Below are positions 37,343 through 49,005 of a DNA stretch of 64,000 nt, piece by piece. The stretch covers positions 682,001-746,000 of the forward strand of contig JASKOT010000006.1 of assembly GCA_032158125.1 (NCBI GenBank). Direction: 5' to 3'. The translations under genes and the position numbers were made by a program. The notes beneath the pieces are model-generated. The model was not told the DNA's origin. It did no database searches and was given only the letters and a program-made list of their open reading frames with translations. Positions within the stretch are counted from its first letter, which is position 1; every line of letters begins with the position of its first letter. The stretch comes from Papiliotrema nemorosa (lineage: Eukaryota; Basidiomycota; Tremellomycetes; Tremellales; Rhynchogastremaceae).

Positions 37343-40300
37343 ATGGACAATCCGTTCAACTACAAGATCCCTCAAGGAGGATTTCTACCGCCTACAACGG
37401 GTAACATGACGCGGCCTTCGCCGACCACCTCCTCTCCTCATTCAGCTACACATCCATCACCTTTTGCTCGTGGTTTCAACGGCAATCAAGCGGATTTTGA
37501 CAAGATGATGAGCTCCATGGGGAATTATCAGAAGATGACGGGGATGGAGGGTATTCAATATGGTAACAATGGCGGGAGGGGTTTTGAGGGATTTGGCATT
37601 GATTATGGACGTAGTGGTCAGGCTGGGCCGTCGAATCAACAATCGGAAAGACAAAGCAGTCATCCACCCAGTAATCATCATGGAGGGAATGCGAATGCTA
37701 CATCGACTGGAACTACAGCTAAACGAGGCAGCAAAGCTTGTGTCGCTTGTGAGTTATCACCTGATCCCGCCATACAAGTCTAACGATGCCAGGTCGAAGA
37801 GGCAAGAATCGCTGTGAGATGGATCCAGATGCAGGATCGTGCAAAAGATGTCTGAGTAGTGGTATCAATTGCGTTTTCGAAAAGGCCGCCGAGAGGAGCA
37901 ACACCAGAGCCCACCGCAATGAAAGCATCTCGACCGAGGTACACCACGGCGAGGCCGACGGGTGAGTCAACTCCCGACTCCAAGTATGCGCTGAAGGCTG
38001 ACGAGCAGTCGGGTGCTACACCTCGAGAACACGGTCCGAGGTTTAGCTCAAGGTCAAAGCCAGATACAAATGGCTTTACAGCAGATCCTATCCATGCTAC
38101 CTCAAAACAATGCGTTCACCAGCACCCCTTCCTCTGTGCCCTCCTTCCGGTCACAAGCAGGAGACGGGGGCGTGCCCACTGCCAACATCTTTTCAAATTC
38201 TCTATCACCACCGGACATCTTTAATCCATCGCCGCAGAACCCCCAACAACTACTAGCAGTCATGACTTCGAATTCACCTAGGAATACCGCCAGTGGACGC
38301 TCGAATCCAAGACCGAGTCATACCAAGAGGCCATCGGACTTTCCAAAACTACCAGGTTTTGCTCCTCCAGTGCGTTTCGTTCTCCTGATCTAGGATCTGA
38401 GTTGATGTTGAAGAACCATGAATTCGGGACATACGGAATCATCCCCCTTTCCTCTGCTCCTCCATCACCTGCTCGATCCCGCCGGTCATCAGTCAGCTCC
38501 ACCCGTTCAGGCACATCAGATTCAGCTTTGCCACACGATTCATTGACGGCACCAATCCAGGCATTAGAAGCGCTGGCAAATGCAGCAGATCAAGCGAGAG
38601 ATGGAGCTGGTGAAGGGGCCGACGGTGTTCACGACGGGGAAGGGGGCGAAAAGACAAACAAGAAGCGGAAGCGGGTGACAATAGACGGCAAGGTGCATCT
38701 GAGGGTGAAGAAGAAGACCAAGCCGGATCCTACGCCGAGGAACCCTTTTCCGGATGTGGTGACCAAAGGCTTGGTCAGTGAGGAGGAGGCGCGAGAGCTC
38801 TGGGATATGTAGGTGTCCGCTCAAGTCCCCTGATGGCATTTGCTGACGGTTCAGCTTCTTCTCTGGTTGTCATTACTTTGTGCCGCTGTGGGACAAGGCG
38901 TACGATACCTATGAGACGTTCGTAGAGCGGACACCTTTCTCGACGAACGGTCTGCTGGCGGTCGCAGCGAAGATCAGGGCAGGTAATGGTCAGTATCGCA
39001 GTCTGAGGCTACAAAGTTTTAGCTCACGCTCAGGCCCGTTGGGGGAGACGTTCCAGAGATGTCTCGAGGAAGCACAAGGCATAGCGCGTTCCACTCTGTT
39101 TGGCCCCATCGTACGGAAAGAGGCAGTCATGGCAATGTTGATATTGAGCGTGTGGTCTCAGAATGGCTGGCTCCCTTGCGGGTGAGCGCATCATTCTGGG
39201 CCTTATGTCCTGAAACTGACTCAACAGGCACGCTTTGCGTGGAGGTCTGGACGTCAATCTACATAGAGCACTAGACAAGTTGGCCAGCGAGCCATTAACA
39301 CCAAGGAGCGAAGTCGAGGAACGAGACCTTGTGGTCTCTGCTAGGATATGGTGCAACGTGTATCTGCACGACCACCTGTGAGTCGTGGAGTCCACTGTCT
39401 ACAGGCACTTGAAGGACCATGCTGATTCAATAGCGTCAGTCTTGGCAATGGAAAGCCTCTGCTGCTACGAGACGACACGTCGGTCCGCCATGCAAGGATC
39501 CTCCTGTATGTATTTTGCTACACCGAGATGCCAGCCGTTCTCATCAGCAGCAATCACCCCATGTCTTCGGAGACGGATTTAAGATTAGTAGCAGGAGTGG
39601 AGCTCGTCAATCTGAGAGGTAAGTTTTCGCTTGATTGTGAAGGATTATTCTAATTTCATCTAGTACGCGTTTTCGATCATCTCGCACCACTCCATGGCAA
39701 AGTCGACTCTCAGACGATTTCATTCGTCCGTCGCATATTCACCGATCTACAAGCGTGGCATCGAGAATGGCACGCATTACATCGTCAGCGATTTGACGAA
39801 GAACATGTCTTGGTGAGACTCCTCGAGGCAGAGCTGGTGTATGCCCAGCTCTGGACCGTTTGCGTCGCTTTGAGAGGATGTCAATGGGACAAGGTTGGTG
39901 TTTAACGTTGTTCTTACAGCACTGATATGTAGCTGCCCAACGATCAACGTGAATTGGCGTTTCAAGCCAAGGATGCAGCAATGCGCTGCTTGGAGATCTT
40001 TCTGCGATCACCCAACTTCCGAGCACATCTCAAGTGTAAGTAGTTCTCATCTTTTCGTCTGCTTTTCTTGCTCAAATCAGATGCTACGCACGATCAGCTG
40101 GTCTCGGTAGCCTTTGCTGCCGTCTTCCTGCTCAAAATGTGAGTATCAATGAAGTAGACATGCTAACTTTGCAGTGCAATCTTGTACCCCTCATCGGTGC
40201 AACTGACAACATTGATTGCTCAAGTAGCCGAGCTGGGTCACCTCTTGTCGACCGAATGCTTTGCAGAGCGATACGCTCTGACCCTTCGGCTCATGTTGTC

Positions 40301-40799
40301 AAACTTCCGACGCAAGACTGGTGTCTTGTCCACCATGCCAGGCACGCCTCGGATGACGGCGTCCAACTCGGGCTATGGGCAAACACTGCCACATGATCCG
40401 TCGGGCCAGAACGGTGTTGTGGGCGAGTTGGATGGCGGTCTGCAAAGTCTCCTTAGTCTACCTCAGATGGGCGATTTCGGCGATGTCTCTGGAATGGCTG
40501 ATTGGGGCATGGAAGGGATGGAAGGGTTCTCATGGCCCACCGAGTTCAGTCCCAGCAATCTACCAGTCTGGCTGCAAGATGGCGTAAGTCGGACGTGTCG
40601 TGGATGGCTACATGGCTGATACCGGCAGAACTTTGCAGATCTCGGTTTACCCGTCGATGGTTCCGACTCGCTGTTCCTTCCTCCTGAATTGGCCAACATG
40701 TTCTTACCGCCAAATCCAAATTTCAGCGGCAACAGCAATAATGCTTCCTTCCAATTTTCTCTTCCGGATTCAGCGGATGTTGGAGCCGAGGCTTGGTAA
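37343..40799 (+). CDS. Zn2Cys6 transcription factor with fungal-specific TF domain
   Basis: Nuclear regulator. The N-terminal ~135 residues are Asn/Gly/Ser-rich. The zinc cluster, restored across an intron after the first CVAC, reads C-x2-C-x6-C-x8-C-x2-C-x6-C with CVACRRGKNRCEMDP and CKRCLSSGINC. A linker region (HHLENTVRGLAQGQSQIQ) is a likely dimerisation coil. A basic patch KTNKKRKRVTID suits nuclear import. The middle homology domain follows: ARELWDIFFSGCHYFVPLWD, SVWSQNGWLPCGHALRGGLDVNLHRALD, VSARIWCNVYLHDH. The C-terminal tail is Met/Gly/Asp-rich and ends SADVGAEAW, an activation-domain-like composition. Around ten introns, about 950 residues. Target genes are unknown; the domain layout resembles Aro80/Prn-type regulators. 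Confidence 0.85.
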
Positions 40800-42133
40800 G
40801 GGATTCTCGCCAAGGACCGACAGCCATGTTTCTCACGTCGCTCACCTCTCGGCGCCCGGTCAGAGTGGCAACAGCCTACAGAATTTCCGACCCGACCGGT
40901 AGACTGAATAGATACTGCGCACATGCATATCAGGAGGAGGTTTGATCGTTGATGCAGAAGCAATCCTCGCAGAACATGTAGCCGCCTCGGTGATCCATCC
41001 CAAAGGGGGTTCGAGCCGTCAAGACCACCTTGTCCGGATAGGTCGAACGAGCTGCCCCGTTACCTCCCTCGCCCTCACTCACTCAATGCAGCCTATTCGC
41101 GAGTCATTCAAGAGTATGAGCGCGCTCCTCTGGTAGGGAGGAGGGAATAAGCGATCCGTTCTCGCTCGGACAAGTTCGCGATGACTGGGTACAGCACGAA
41201 GGACGCGACCTCTTTCACCAGTCCATGCGCGTTCATTTCTCAGTTCTTTCTCAATTCTTCATGGCTCGACCGAGATGGCAGACGTAGAGCGACTCCGTGT
41301 TCATGAATTTTGACAGAATTTAGCAGTCAGATAGCTGCAGTGAATTGATCTGTTACCGCCCACTCTTGGACGGACTTGACCTGAACACTCCAGGCCGCGG
41401 TAGAGCCTATGCCTTACATGAGCGCCGTGCCTGTTCTTCCGGAGCGAAGAGGGCTTGTCGATTTCGAGAACAACTAAAGTTCTGAGTGTTCTGAGTTGGG
41501 CCGTGAAACGCGGAGGAGAGGTTCCAGTGGCGAGGGTGGCGAACAGATGTCCTCGCTTACGGCCGAGCTCCAAGGGTTAATAACTTTGCGGGCCCCGAGC
41601 ACTGAAGCCTCTGAAGCGCCCAGACGCAAATCGCATCGGCATCGAAGTAGTGATTACAACATGTCGCTGACGAGAAGGCAAAATGAATCGTCTGGTTCGG
41701 GTTGCTCGGGCATGAGCGTCATGAATAAGCATGGTCTCATGGGGATTATCGCCCAAAGGGTCTCATTTGGCCATCTCCACCATGTGCGCGTAGGAATACG
41801 CGAGAATAGCACAAAACTTTCGGTTCGGCAAGGGGACTCCTGACTAGTCTATATAAACAGGTGCCAAAAGGTGATTTGGACACCTCTTTCCCATCGTTGC
41901 TTCATCATAAAATTCGACTTGCATCGTAGGGCTATACGACTCGGAACGTCGACTTCTGCTCAACAAAGGAAGGAGCTACAAACGGACGTGCAATACTGGT
42001 TTCAGCTACTCCAACAGCCCGACTCTTCATTTGCTGCTGAATAATAAACCGGTCTCCGAGGCCGAGCTAAATCATTGGTCACAGGACCTTTCAAAGCTAT
42101 AACTGTCTTTTTCAGACTAAACGCTCCTCCATC
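40800..42133. other. Intergenic region upstream of the MFS transporter
   Basis: 1.3 kb without a supported gene; short frames at 41301-41573 and 41496-41843 have no domains. The last 300 bp contain a good TATA box and form the transporter promoter. Confidence 0.5.
41850..41857 (+). promoter_or_regulatory. TATA box of the MFS transporter gene
   Basis: TATATAAA lies 277 bp before the start codon of the MFS gene, followed by a pyrimidine-rich leader. A TATA box of this quality is typical of inducible genes. Confidence 0.55.
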
Positions 42134-44222
42134 ATGTCTGCAGTACAAGTGAGTTCACCTCTCGGTCACATCCGATGGACGTTTCACTGACAATCCAGTC
42201 TTCCTCCGCATCGACGCTTCATGGAGACCACACCATGCAATCTCACTCTGTCAGCAAGACGCATTCTTTGCCCAAACCCGTCGACTCTTACACGCTGAAA
42301 AGGACAATCTGGAGGCCATATGTCACGCCTTTTGAGAGGATATTGGAGCACAAATACCCAGGAAAAGGAACCGAGCAGGATCCGTACATTGTTGACTGGC
42401 TACCAAACGATCACGAGGATCCTCAAACCTGGTCCATAGTCTACAAGTGGACGACCAGTGAGTTGCCGCGTTGGATTCGAGATGCATGCTCACAACAGTT
42501 GCCGTTGCTGCCGTCGCAACCATGGCGGTGGCACTCTCTTCCTCCGCGTATGCCGGAGGTGTTCCAAGCATCATCAAGGAGTTTGGCGCTAGTCGGGAGC
42601 TTCTGATCGCCGGAGTCTCCCTCTTCGTCGTCGGGTTCGCTTTCGGCCCTTTAATGTGGGCTCCCCTGTCTGAAATCTTTGGTCGACGAATCATCTTCAT
42701 CATCTCTTACTCTTTCCTCACCCTGTGGCAAGGTGTCACCTGCGCCTCGCAAAACGTCGAGTCAATCTTGGTATTCCGATTCTTGGCCGGATTCTTCGGT
42801 TCTTCCCCGCTTGCCAACGCAGGTGGAACGATCAGTGACGTTCTTGACGCCAATCAACGAGGTCTGGGTATGGCTCTCTTCGCCGCGGCTCCTTTCCTCG
42901 GTCCATCACTTGGTCCGATCACCGGTGGTTTCCTGGGTGAAAGTGCCGGATGGAGATGGGTCGAGGGATATCTTGCGATCCTCAGCGGTGTTCTCACCCT
43001 TCTCATCCTCTTCTTCCAGGCCGAAACCTACGCCCCATACCTTCTCCGACAACGAGCCGCCCTCTTGTCCCAGGTCACCGGCGATGTCTACCGATTCCGT
43101 TCCGACGCGGCCAAGCCTCTCGAGGTCAAGGCTCTGCTCAAATCATCTTTGATCCGACCTTGGAAATTCCTCTTCCTCGAGCCGATTGTAATCATCATGA
43201 CCATCTACACTGCTTTGATCTACGGTGTTCTCTATCTCAACTTTGCCGCCTACCCCATCGTCTTCCAAGAGGGCAAAGGGTGGTCCACTGGAATCGGTGG
43301 ATTGGCTTTCCTCGGTATTCTTGTCGGCACTGTCATTTCCGTCATTATCTCGGTATTCTACATCAACCCTCAATATGTCAAGACGGCCAAGAAGCGAGGA
43401 GGTCGAGCCCTACCAGAGGATCGATTGCCGCCTGCGATCTGGGGAGGTATCTTCATCGTCATCGGTCTCGCAGGATTTGCTGCCACTGATGGACCAAACG
43501 TGCACTGGATGTGAGTAGAACAACCTCTTTGCTCAGCTTCATACTGACTCTACAGTGCCCCAATCATTTTCGGTATTCCCTTCGGAACAGGTGTCATTGT
43601 CGTCTTCTTGTCGGTACTCGGTTACCTCATTGACAGCTACACAATCTATGCCGCTTCGGTCCTCGCGGCAAACTCTGTCCTGCGATCACTCTTTGGTGGT
43701 GCCTTCCCGCTCTTCACTTCGTACATGTACGACGCTCTCGGAGTTCACTGGGCCGCTGCGCTGCCCGGTTTCGTCGCTTTGGCCTGTATCCCCTTCATGG
43801 TCATTTTCTGGAAATACGGTGCCAAGATCCGAGCAAAGTGCAAGTATTCTGCCGACGCCGAACGACAAATGAACGCCATTATTGCTGCTCGAATGGCACA
43901 GATGCAAGCTGCAAAGGACGAGGAGTCTACTATTGGCGGTCACTCCGCTTCGACTGTCGCTCCACCCAATGTCGGTGACAAGACTCAGGCGATGGGCGGG
44001 GCAACTGAAGGGGAGAAGGCTGTTCAATCGCAACCAGCCGAGCAATTCGGTGGTAGTGGAACGACCGAAGCTGCCGCACTTGACGCTCAAGGCTTCTCGC
44101 AGGAAGAGTTTGCCATGTACGAGGCTCTGGCGGACAGGGACGAGGTGGATCTCAGCGACGATGAGAGGATGCGATTGGCTGGACTGCATGAGAAGTTTAA
44201 TTACTCGAAGGCGAAAAACTAG
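42134..44222 (+). CDS. MFS transporter, DHA1 family (polyamine/drug type)
   Basis: Proton-coupled exporter of the plasma membrane, 12 membrane segments expected. Starts MSAVQ before an intron; the N-terminal ~100 residues are cytoplasmic with KRTIWRPYVTPFERIL and DPYIVDWLPNDHEDPQTW, the preamble typical of fungal DHA1 exporters. Membrane-domain signatures are GPLMWAPLSEIFGRR (motif A region), RFLAGFFGSSPLANAGG, and GPSLGPITGGFLGESAGWRW (motif C). The central loop RFRSDAAKPLEVK is short. The last intron joins VHWI to APIIFGIPFG. The C-terminal ~130 residues are an acidic, Ala-rich cytoplasmic tail, unusually long for the family, ending EKFNYSKAKN. Substrate is not predictable. Confidence 0.9.
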
Positions 44223-44729
44223 GCGATCACAAGGATCCCTTGGCATTCAGATACAGATATAATGATCTTAAAGCTTACGACCATGTCTTATGGAATCATG
44301 TCATGTCAGAAACGACCTCCACATTTCGCACATTCCCTTAGGGACGTCGCAGAACCGCATTACACCATGCCTCGCTCGATGCATGAGCCTCGCATTGTTG
44401 AAAGACTTCACTCAGTGATCGACGTTTGACCCCCAGGATACATGATCGCTGTGATGAGGACCCAGAGTAGGGAGAGGGACGAGAATGTTCGGAAAAGAGT
44501 GAACTGTGCTGATCAATCACGTCAATCCATCTCACCTCGATATTTCAGTCCAGGGCATGTCATCCCATCCCCTTTCCACATCTATCGTCATCTTACACTT
44601 GATACTTGTCCATAGGTCCATTCGACTGGTCTCTGGTGACTGATCTTTGGACTCGGTGAGATCTCGATTGCGATCTGGGACACCAGGCCAGGATTTTCCA
44701 GGACTTCGACTCGAAGTCCAGCTCTAATC
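44223..44729. other. Intergenic region
   Basis: 507 bp between two plus-strand genes. No gene or repeat seen. Confidence 0.5.
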
Positions 44730-45954
44730 ATGGCGACTTCAGCTCCACCTTCCATCCTCATCTTTACCTCATCGCAATCCTCCCTTCCCATCAGGACACC
44801 TAGACCTCGAAAACCAATTCTCAATCTGCCAGCGATCATACATCGAGCTTTGCATTCAGCACTCGACCCATCTCCCCCTTCCTTCCAAATCTCCCCTGAA
44901 TCGACAATCATCATACCCCATCCCGATACATTGATCAAGCATGATGTCCCTCCAAATCACTCCCATCCACCCCACACGGTCTCGTCCGATGCAGCAGAAA
45001 TCAACGGTACATCCCAACCCGAAGCGGGAGGAACAGGGAGTGCTAAAGGAGACGAGCTAGAAGCGGAGATTACGGTCAAAGTGCACCTCATTGCCCCTGG
45101 AGTCCCTCAAGAACGGGCGCAATGGGTCATTGACGCTCTAGAGTCGCTCAGAGCGAATAAAGGCCTCACAGAGGTGGATACGCTGCTGGTCGGATTCAAG
45201 GGGATCGATTACAAGGGGAAACGAACCGCTGCTGCCGAGTTCTTTGGATGCGGCGTAGAGGGTCTCACCAGTGATGTAGCGCCAAACATCACGGAACAAG
45301 CGGCAAAGGACGCGAAGGAAGTCTGGGACTCGGTGCACAAGAAGGTAGCAGGACGAGGAGTCAAGCAGATCGGAACACTGTATCTGCCATTGGAGATACT
45401 GCAAGATTTAACAGAATCAGCCTCACCGCCAAAGGTCAACTCGCTCGATACGCCAGATTGCCACTCCCTGCCGAAAGAATACACGCATTTCGCCAGAGAG
45501 AATGACATTGAACTCTGGGCAGGAGGCGGGGGAGAGGGCTCCGGTCAGTCGTAATGGGTCCATCCAAACCATGCTGAAGAATAGACCCACTCCCGGATGC
45601 CGATCTGCACAACCTTCTCAGCGAATTTGTCGAAGTACTCGCTCTAGACGGGACATCCTCGGAAGGCAAAGCCGAGAGCAATGGGGACGTCCGCTTGGGA
45701 CCGCTCAGCAGCGCTATTCCGCTCAGGGAGGACGAGTTGAAATATGACGAGACAGCCAAACGAGGTGTTGCTGTGAGATGGGTTCTAAGCGTAAGTCTGC
45801 AACCAACATGACAAATATCCCTAATCATCAGTACACCCTGGTCAGCAAGAGTAGGAATGTGTTGAAAGACAAGGGGTGAGCCTATTGCGCACGTATCACC
45901 TGAGGAGTGCTGATCGTTTTCAGTTATATCGTTGCCGCTGATCTTGTCGCATGA
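44730..45954 (+). CDS. Glutamate-cysteine ligase modifier subunit (GCLM-like)
   Basis: Regulatory subunit of glutamate-cysteine ligase, the first step of glutathione synthesis; it has an aldo/keto-reductase-like fold without catalysis. Starts MATSAPPSILIFTSS. Blocks: KVHLIAPGVPQERAQWVID, EVDTLLVGFKGIDYKGK, QIGTLYLPLEILQDL and LPKEYTHFARENDIELWAG, the last close to the conserved FARENDI motif of GCLM. An intron from the GTCAGT at 45544 restores SDPLPDADLHNLLSEFV. Two further short introns precede YIVAADLVA and the stop at 45952-45954. The region HDVPPNHSHPPHTVSSD is a low-complexity insertion. No catalytic subunit lies in this window. Confidence 0.75.
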
Positions 45955-46341
45955 TGCATCTTGTCGAGAAAATTGGCGTTCATGGACACACACCATCGAG
46001 GCTGCGGACTGAATACTGCCGACATCGAAAGTCTGTCCGGTAGTTTCCCTTGTGCCTTGTCGCGCCGCTCCCGCGCTACTTGTTTGTGGCAAGCAATCTG
46101 GGGCAACTTACGTGATTAGACTGATCAACTAATGGATATCAAGCATGATCTCGATCAAAGAGGACGGCGTTGCCGTGAACGGAGTTCAGGTGATGTCAGG
46201 GACAACTGAAGGACTGCTGTGGGGTAAGATTTCTACTCGGCACTCAAAATGTGCATCTCTTCACGAAGCTACTACCATGCCGACCATTTGCTCCGGACCA
46301 TTCCTTTCCTCCCCACATCTCATGACTCGTCTTTGTGCCCC
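45955..46341. other. Intergenic region
   Basis: 387 bp between the GCLM-like gene and the first orphan ORF. Nothing recognised. Confidence 0.45.
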
Positions 46342-46743
46342 TCATGCTTGAGGATCCGAAGGACCATCCGGGTACGTGTCCCAATCCCATCCCAGCAGCT
46401 GCGCACCCAAGCCGTCAGGTGTGGTGGGGGTTGTCGCCTTCGCCTCGTCGTCCTGGGGAATATCGGTGCTGAGCATCGGCGATGCCGGGCCTACGGTTTC
46501 GTACTTCGAACCTCTTAACGTCCTTGTTCGCCTTATCTCTACCGTACACCAAGGGTATAGCGACACTGTGAAACCGCTGGCTCGGATTCTTTGGGTCCCA
46601 TTGGTGTCATTGCTAAATCGAGCACTTGACCCGATGCGGATGATCTTCGAGATGTCAGTTCCTTCAATCCAGACCCTGCCATCGTCCGATCCACCCCTAG
46701 CGGCGGATCTGGCTGATGAAGCCTCTGTGCTAGAGTCTGGCAT
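46342..46743 (-). CDS. Orphan small protein A (local family)
   Basis: Unrecognised 133-residue single-exon protein. The ATG at 46743 (MPDSSTEASSARSAARGG) has a good context (GTAGCC before it). Notable blocks: GRVWIEGTDISKIIRIGSSA, then SGFTVSLYPWCTVEIRRTRT, a Thr/Pro-rich linker (ATTPTTPDGLG) and an aromatic end LLGWDWDTYPDG. No signal peptide or membrane segment. The order of features matches the ORF at 47633-48013: R-I/L-G-S...A-R, then SGF, then P-x-x-T-x-E, and a terminal DW-x2-Y. This shared pattern on the same strand is the main reason to think it real. Confidence 0.45.
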   Translation of the reverse strand: MPDSSTEASSARSAARGGSDDGRVWIEGTDISKIIRIGSSARFSNDTNGTQRIRASGFTVSLYPWCTVEIRRTRTLRGSKYETVGPASPMLSTDIPQDDEAKATTPTTPDGLGAQLLGWDWDTYPDGPSDPQA

Positions 46744-47632
46744 GGCTACTGCCCTGAGATGTGTTATCAAACGTCGCAAATACGTTCAGCGATAATGATA
46801 AGCTCTAGTTTGGTATACGGACTAGACACTACAATGTAGATACCGATGTTGCAGGTGTTGCGAAATCTAAAGGCGGGCCGGCTCATTTATAAAGCCGCTC
46901 ATGTCGATCACCTGATGAGCGAAAGCAATTTCGAGTGAAACCTCCCTTCATCTTAGTGGGCAAGTCTTCCACATGCCGGGCTCTGACGAAGTGCGTGGCA
47001 CGTCCATGCCTTTCTCCCACAGGGAGCTAGAGCAGACGTCGCCAGCACTGCGAAAGTCTCAGCTCAAAGGATGTTAGGCAAAGGATCTGCCTGACTCATT
47101 GTACAGCCCGCAGAAAGTGCGCGAATCCTCGCTGGGGTGGGTCCTTCAAAGTCTTCGCCCTCTCGCCATTCTCTCATGCTCAGGCGTACTGTGACATGCA
47201 AGCATGCGAGCACCATACTGTATATGCCTTTACGTCGAGACCTCTCTGGACTGATTGTCGGTCGTGCTGCAATTTCGGTCTCCGGACTTTGGTAAACGGA
47301 CCTTCAGAGGACCTCACACATATCTGACAGGCAACAATCTGTCACAGACAGGATCGAGAGGACTAGCTCAACGGATCCCTAAATCCGGTCAAGGTGAGCG
47401 GTTGTCGCATATGGAAACAATGCTGGACGACTCCTAACATGGCTGTTCTCTTCATGGACGAAAGCATGGACAACCGCACCAGCCTCTCTCTACCTCCCCC
47501 GAGCCCTGGAAAGATACGATTGTACCTGAAAGGCTCGCTTCGGCTATTCAATGCATAGCGATCACCCTAATGCACCTGGTTCTCGGTATTTCCTTCTTCG
47601 CTTGGCGCCCCTACATGATCACAGGCATCGTT
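46744..47632. other. Spacer between orphan ORFs A and B
   Basis: About 890 bp. A short minus-strand frame at 47363-47551 is not convincing. No repeat or RNA gene seen. Confidence 0.4.
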
Positions 47633-48013
47633 TCAACCCTGATACTGACTCCAGTCCATGTTGAGCATGTCAGCCTCGGTCCCGGTGGGACTGGGAACCC
47701 CCTCTGCGAAGACCTGGGAATTCGGCAGTGCCTCTGGCCCGCGTTGTTTGATGAACGTGGTGCCCATTTGCGTACTGATATGCTGCACCTCGATTGCGGT
47801 CCGTGGATCCAATCGATAACGAAACCCGCTGCCCATCAGAAACTCACTCTGGGCGCTGGTATTCTCTATCCGTGCCGAACCGAGCCGTGGGACTTGGATT
47901 GTTCGGGTCACGGTGCCACCCTGATGAGAGTAGCCTCCAGTAAGAACTTGAAGGTACGCAGTGGCAACCGTAGAATTTGTTGGGTATCTAGTAGTGTTGT
48001 AACCGGTCGACAT
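47633..48013 (-). CDS. Orphan small protein B (local family)
   Basis: Unrecognised 126-residue single-exon protein starting MSTGYNTTRYPTNST. It has RTIQVPRLGSARIENTSA, SEFLMGSGFRYRLDPRTAIE, then TFIKQRGPEALPNSQVFAEG and ends TEADMLNMDWSQYQG. Against protein A: RLGS-AR with RIGSSAR, GSGFRYRLDP with ASGFTVSLYP, AIEVQ with TVEIR, and NMDWSQY with GWDWDTY, all in the same order at similar spacing. No signal peptide or membrane helix. Function unknown. Confidence 0.5.
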   Translation of the reverse strand: MSTGYNTTRYPTNSTVATAYLQVLTGGYSHQGGTVTRTIQVPRLGSARIENTSAQSEFLMGSGFRYRLDPRTAIEVQHISTQMGTTFIKQRGPEALPNSQVFAEGVPSPTGTEADMLNMDWSQYQG

Positions 48014-48525
48014 GGTGCGGGTGCAAGTGTATTGATAATGTGCTCAGATACAGCGGTCAGCCTACCAATTTAAGTGTCGCTGAAAAGATCAAAAGGCGCA
48101 GGTGAGATTGATACATGTACCGCTGCGCCCATGTCAGTACTAATGAGCAAAAGCTTCATGATATGTAAACGAACGCTCCTTGGATGGCAGGAAGCGGTCG
48201 GGCAGCGGAGAGTCACGGAGAAGCTGGCGCATCCAAAATTCTCTGCCCCGAAGATATTCAACATGAGATGCTAGTCCTTGATGAATCTCGCATCAAAGAA
48301 CGTGAAAGGAAGCGATTCTTCGCTTACAGCGCGAAACAAGTACAGTACACTATGTAAGCGATTCGGCTATTCAGACGAACTCCTTCTCTGTCTTACTAGT
48401 ATCATTGAGCATGACATGCAAACGACATATCCACCTTTGTGTACTTTTGCTCCTGCCTACTACTCATAGTACAGGCAGTCTTGTGAATGAGTCGGCTGAG
48501 CTTCTCTTGCAATGCAGCGAAGATC
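48014..48525. other. Spacer between orphan ORFs B and C
   Basis: 512 bp with short frames only; nothing recognised. Confidence 0.4.
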
Positions 48526-48807
48526 CTAAAGGTGCCATACTGTACCTCCAAGACAGCGAGATTCCACGGGTGCCGATATACACTCTCCGCCCTTCCTGAT
48601 ATGTAAGCTTCTCTTCTTGCAAAGAGCAGCTAACATGCAGTCTGGATTCGTCATACGCTCGCTGAGACATGGGACAGACACCTGGATCACCTTGACCTCT
48701 ACACCTCCCATCCATTTCGACCAAGGCGTCGTGCGAGACTGGGGAGCAAGACCTATACGTACTGTGCCGTTCGACAAAACTAATTTCTGTCTGAGGTCCC
48801 CTCCCAT
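48526..48807 (-). CDS. Possible third orphan ORF (C)
   Basis: A 93-codon frame starting MGGDLRQKLVLSNG. TVRIGLAPQSR and KWMGGVEVKVIQV line up loosely with RIGSSAR...ASGFTVSLYP of protein A and RLGSAR...MGSGFRYRLDP of B. The C-terminal part (CMLAALCKKRS) does not match, and an overlapping frame encodes RRVYIGTRGIS, similar to GRVWIEGTDIS of A, so the copy may be spliced or broken. Weak. Confidence 0.3.
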   Translation of the reverse strand: MGGDLRQKLVLSNGTVRIGLAPQSRTTPWSKWMGGVEVKVIQVSVPCLSERMTNPDCMLAALCKKRSLHIRKGGECISAPVESRCLGGTVWHL

Positions 48808-49005
48808 GCGTTTTTTGTAAGCTCTTGCTTAACATAGGCAGGGTTGTGAATTTCAGATATGGGAAACAATTTCGTATGCATAGTCGTATCATAAGCGAAA
48901 CCGAATATGAGGCTAATCGGGTGGATAACATGTTCGGCCAACTCTTCCCCGTCTACTACTCATCTTCGCGTCGTTCCTCCATATTCTCAGCAACTCTCAG
49001 GCAGC

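Noticed and set aside
42950..43489. Plus-strand 179-codon frame
   Set aside because: Out-of-frame shadow inside the MFS transporter coding region.
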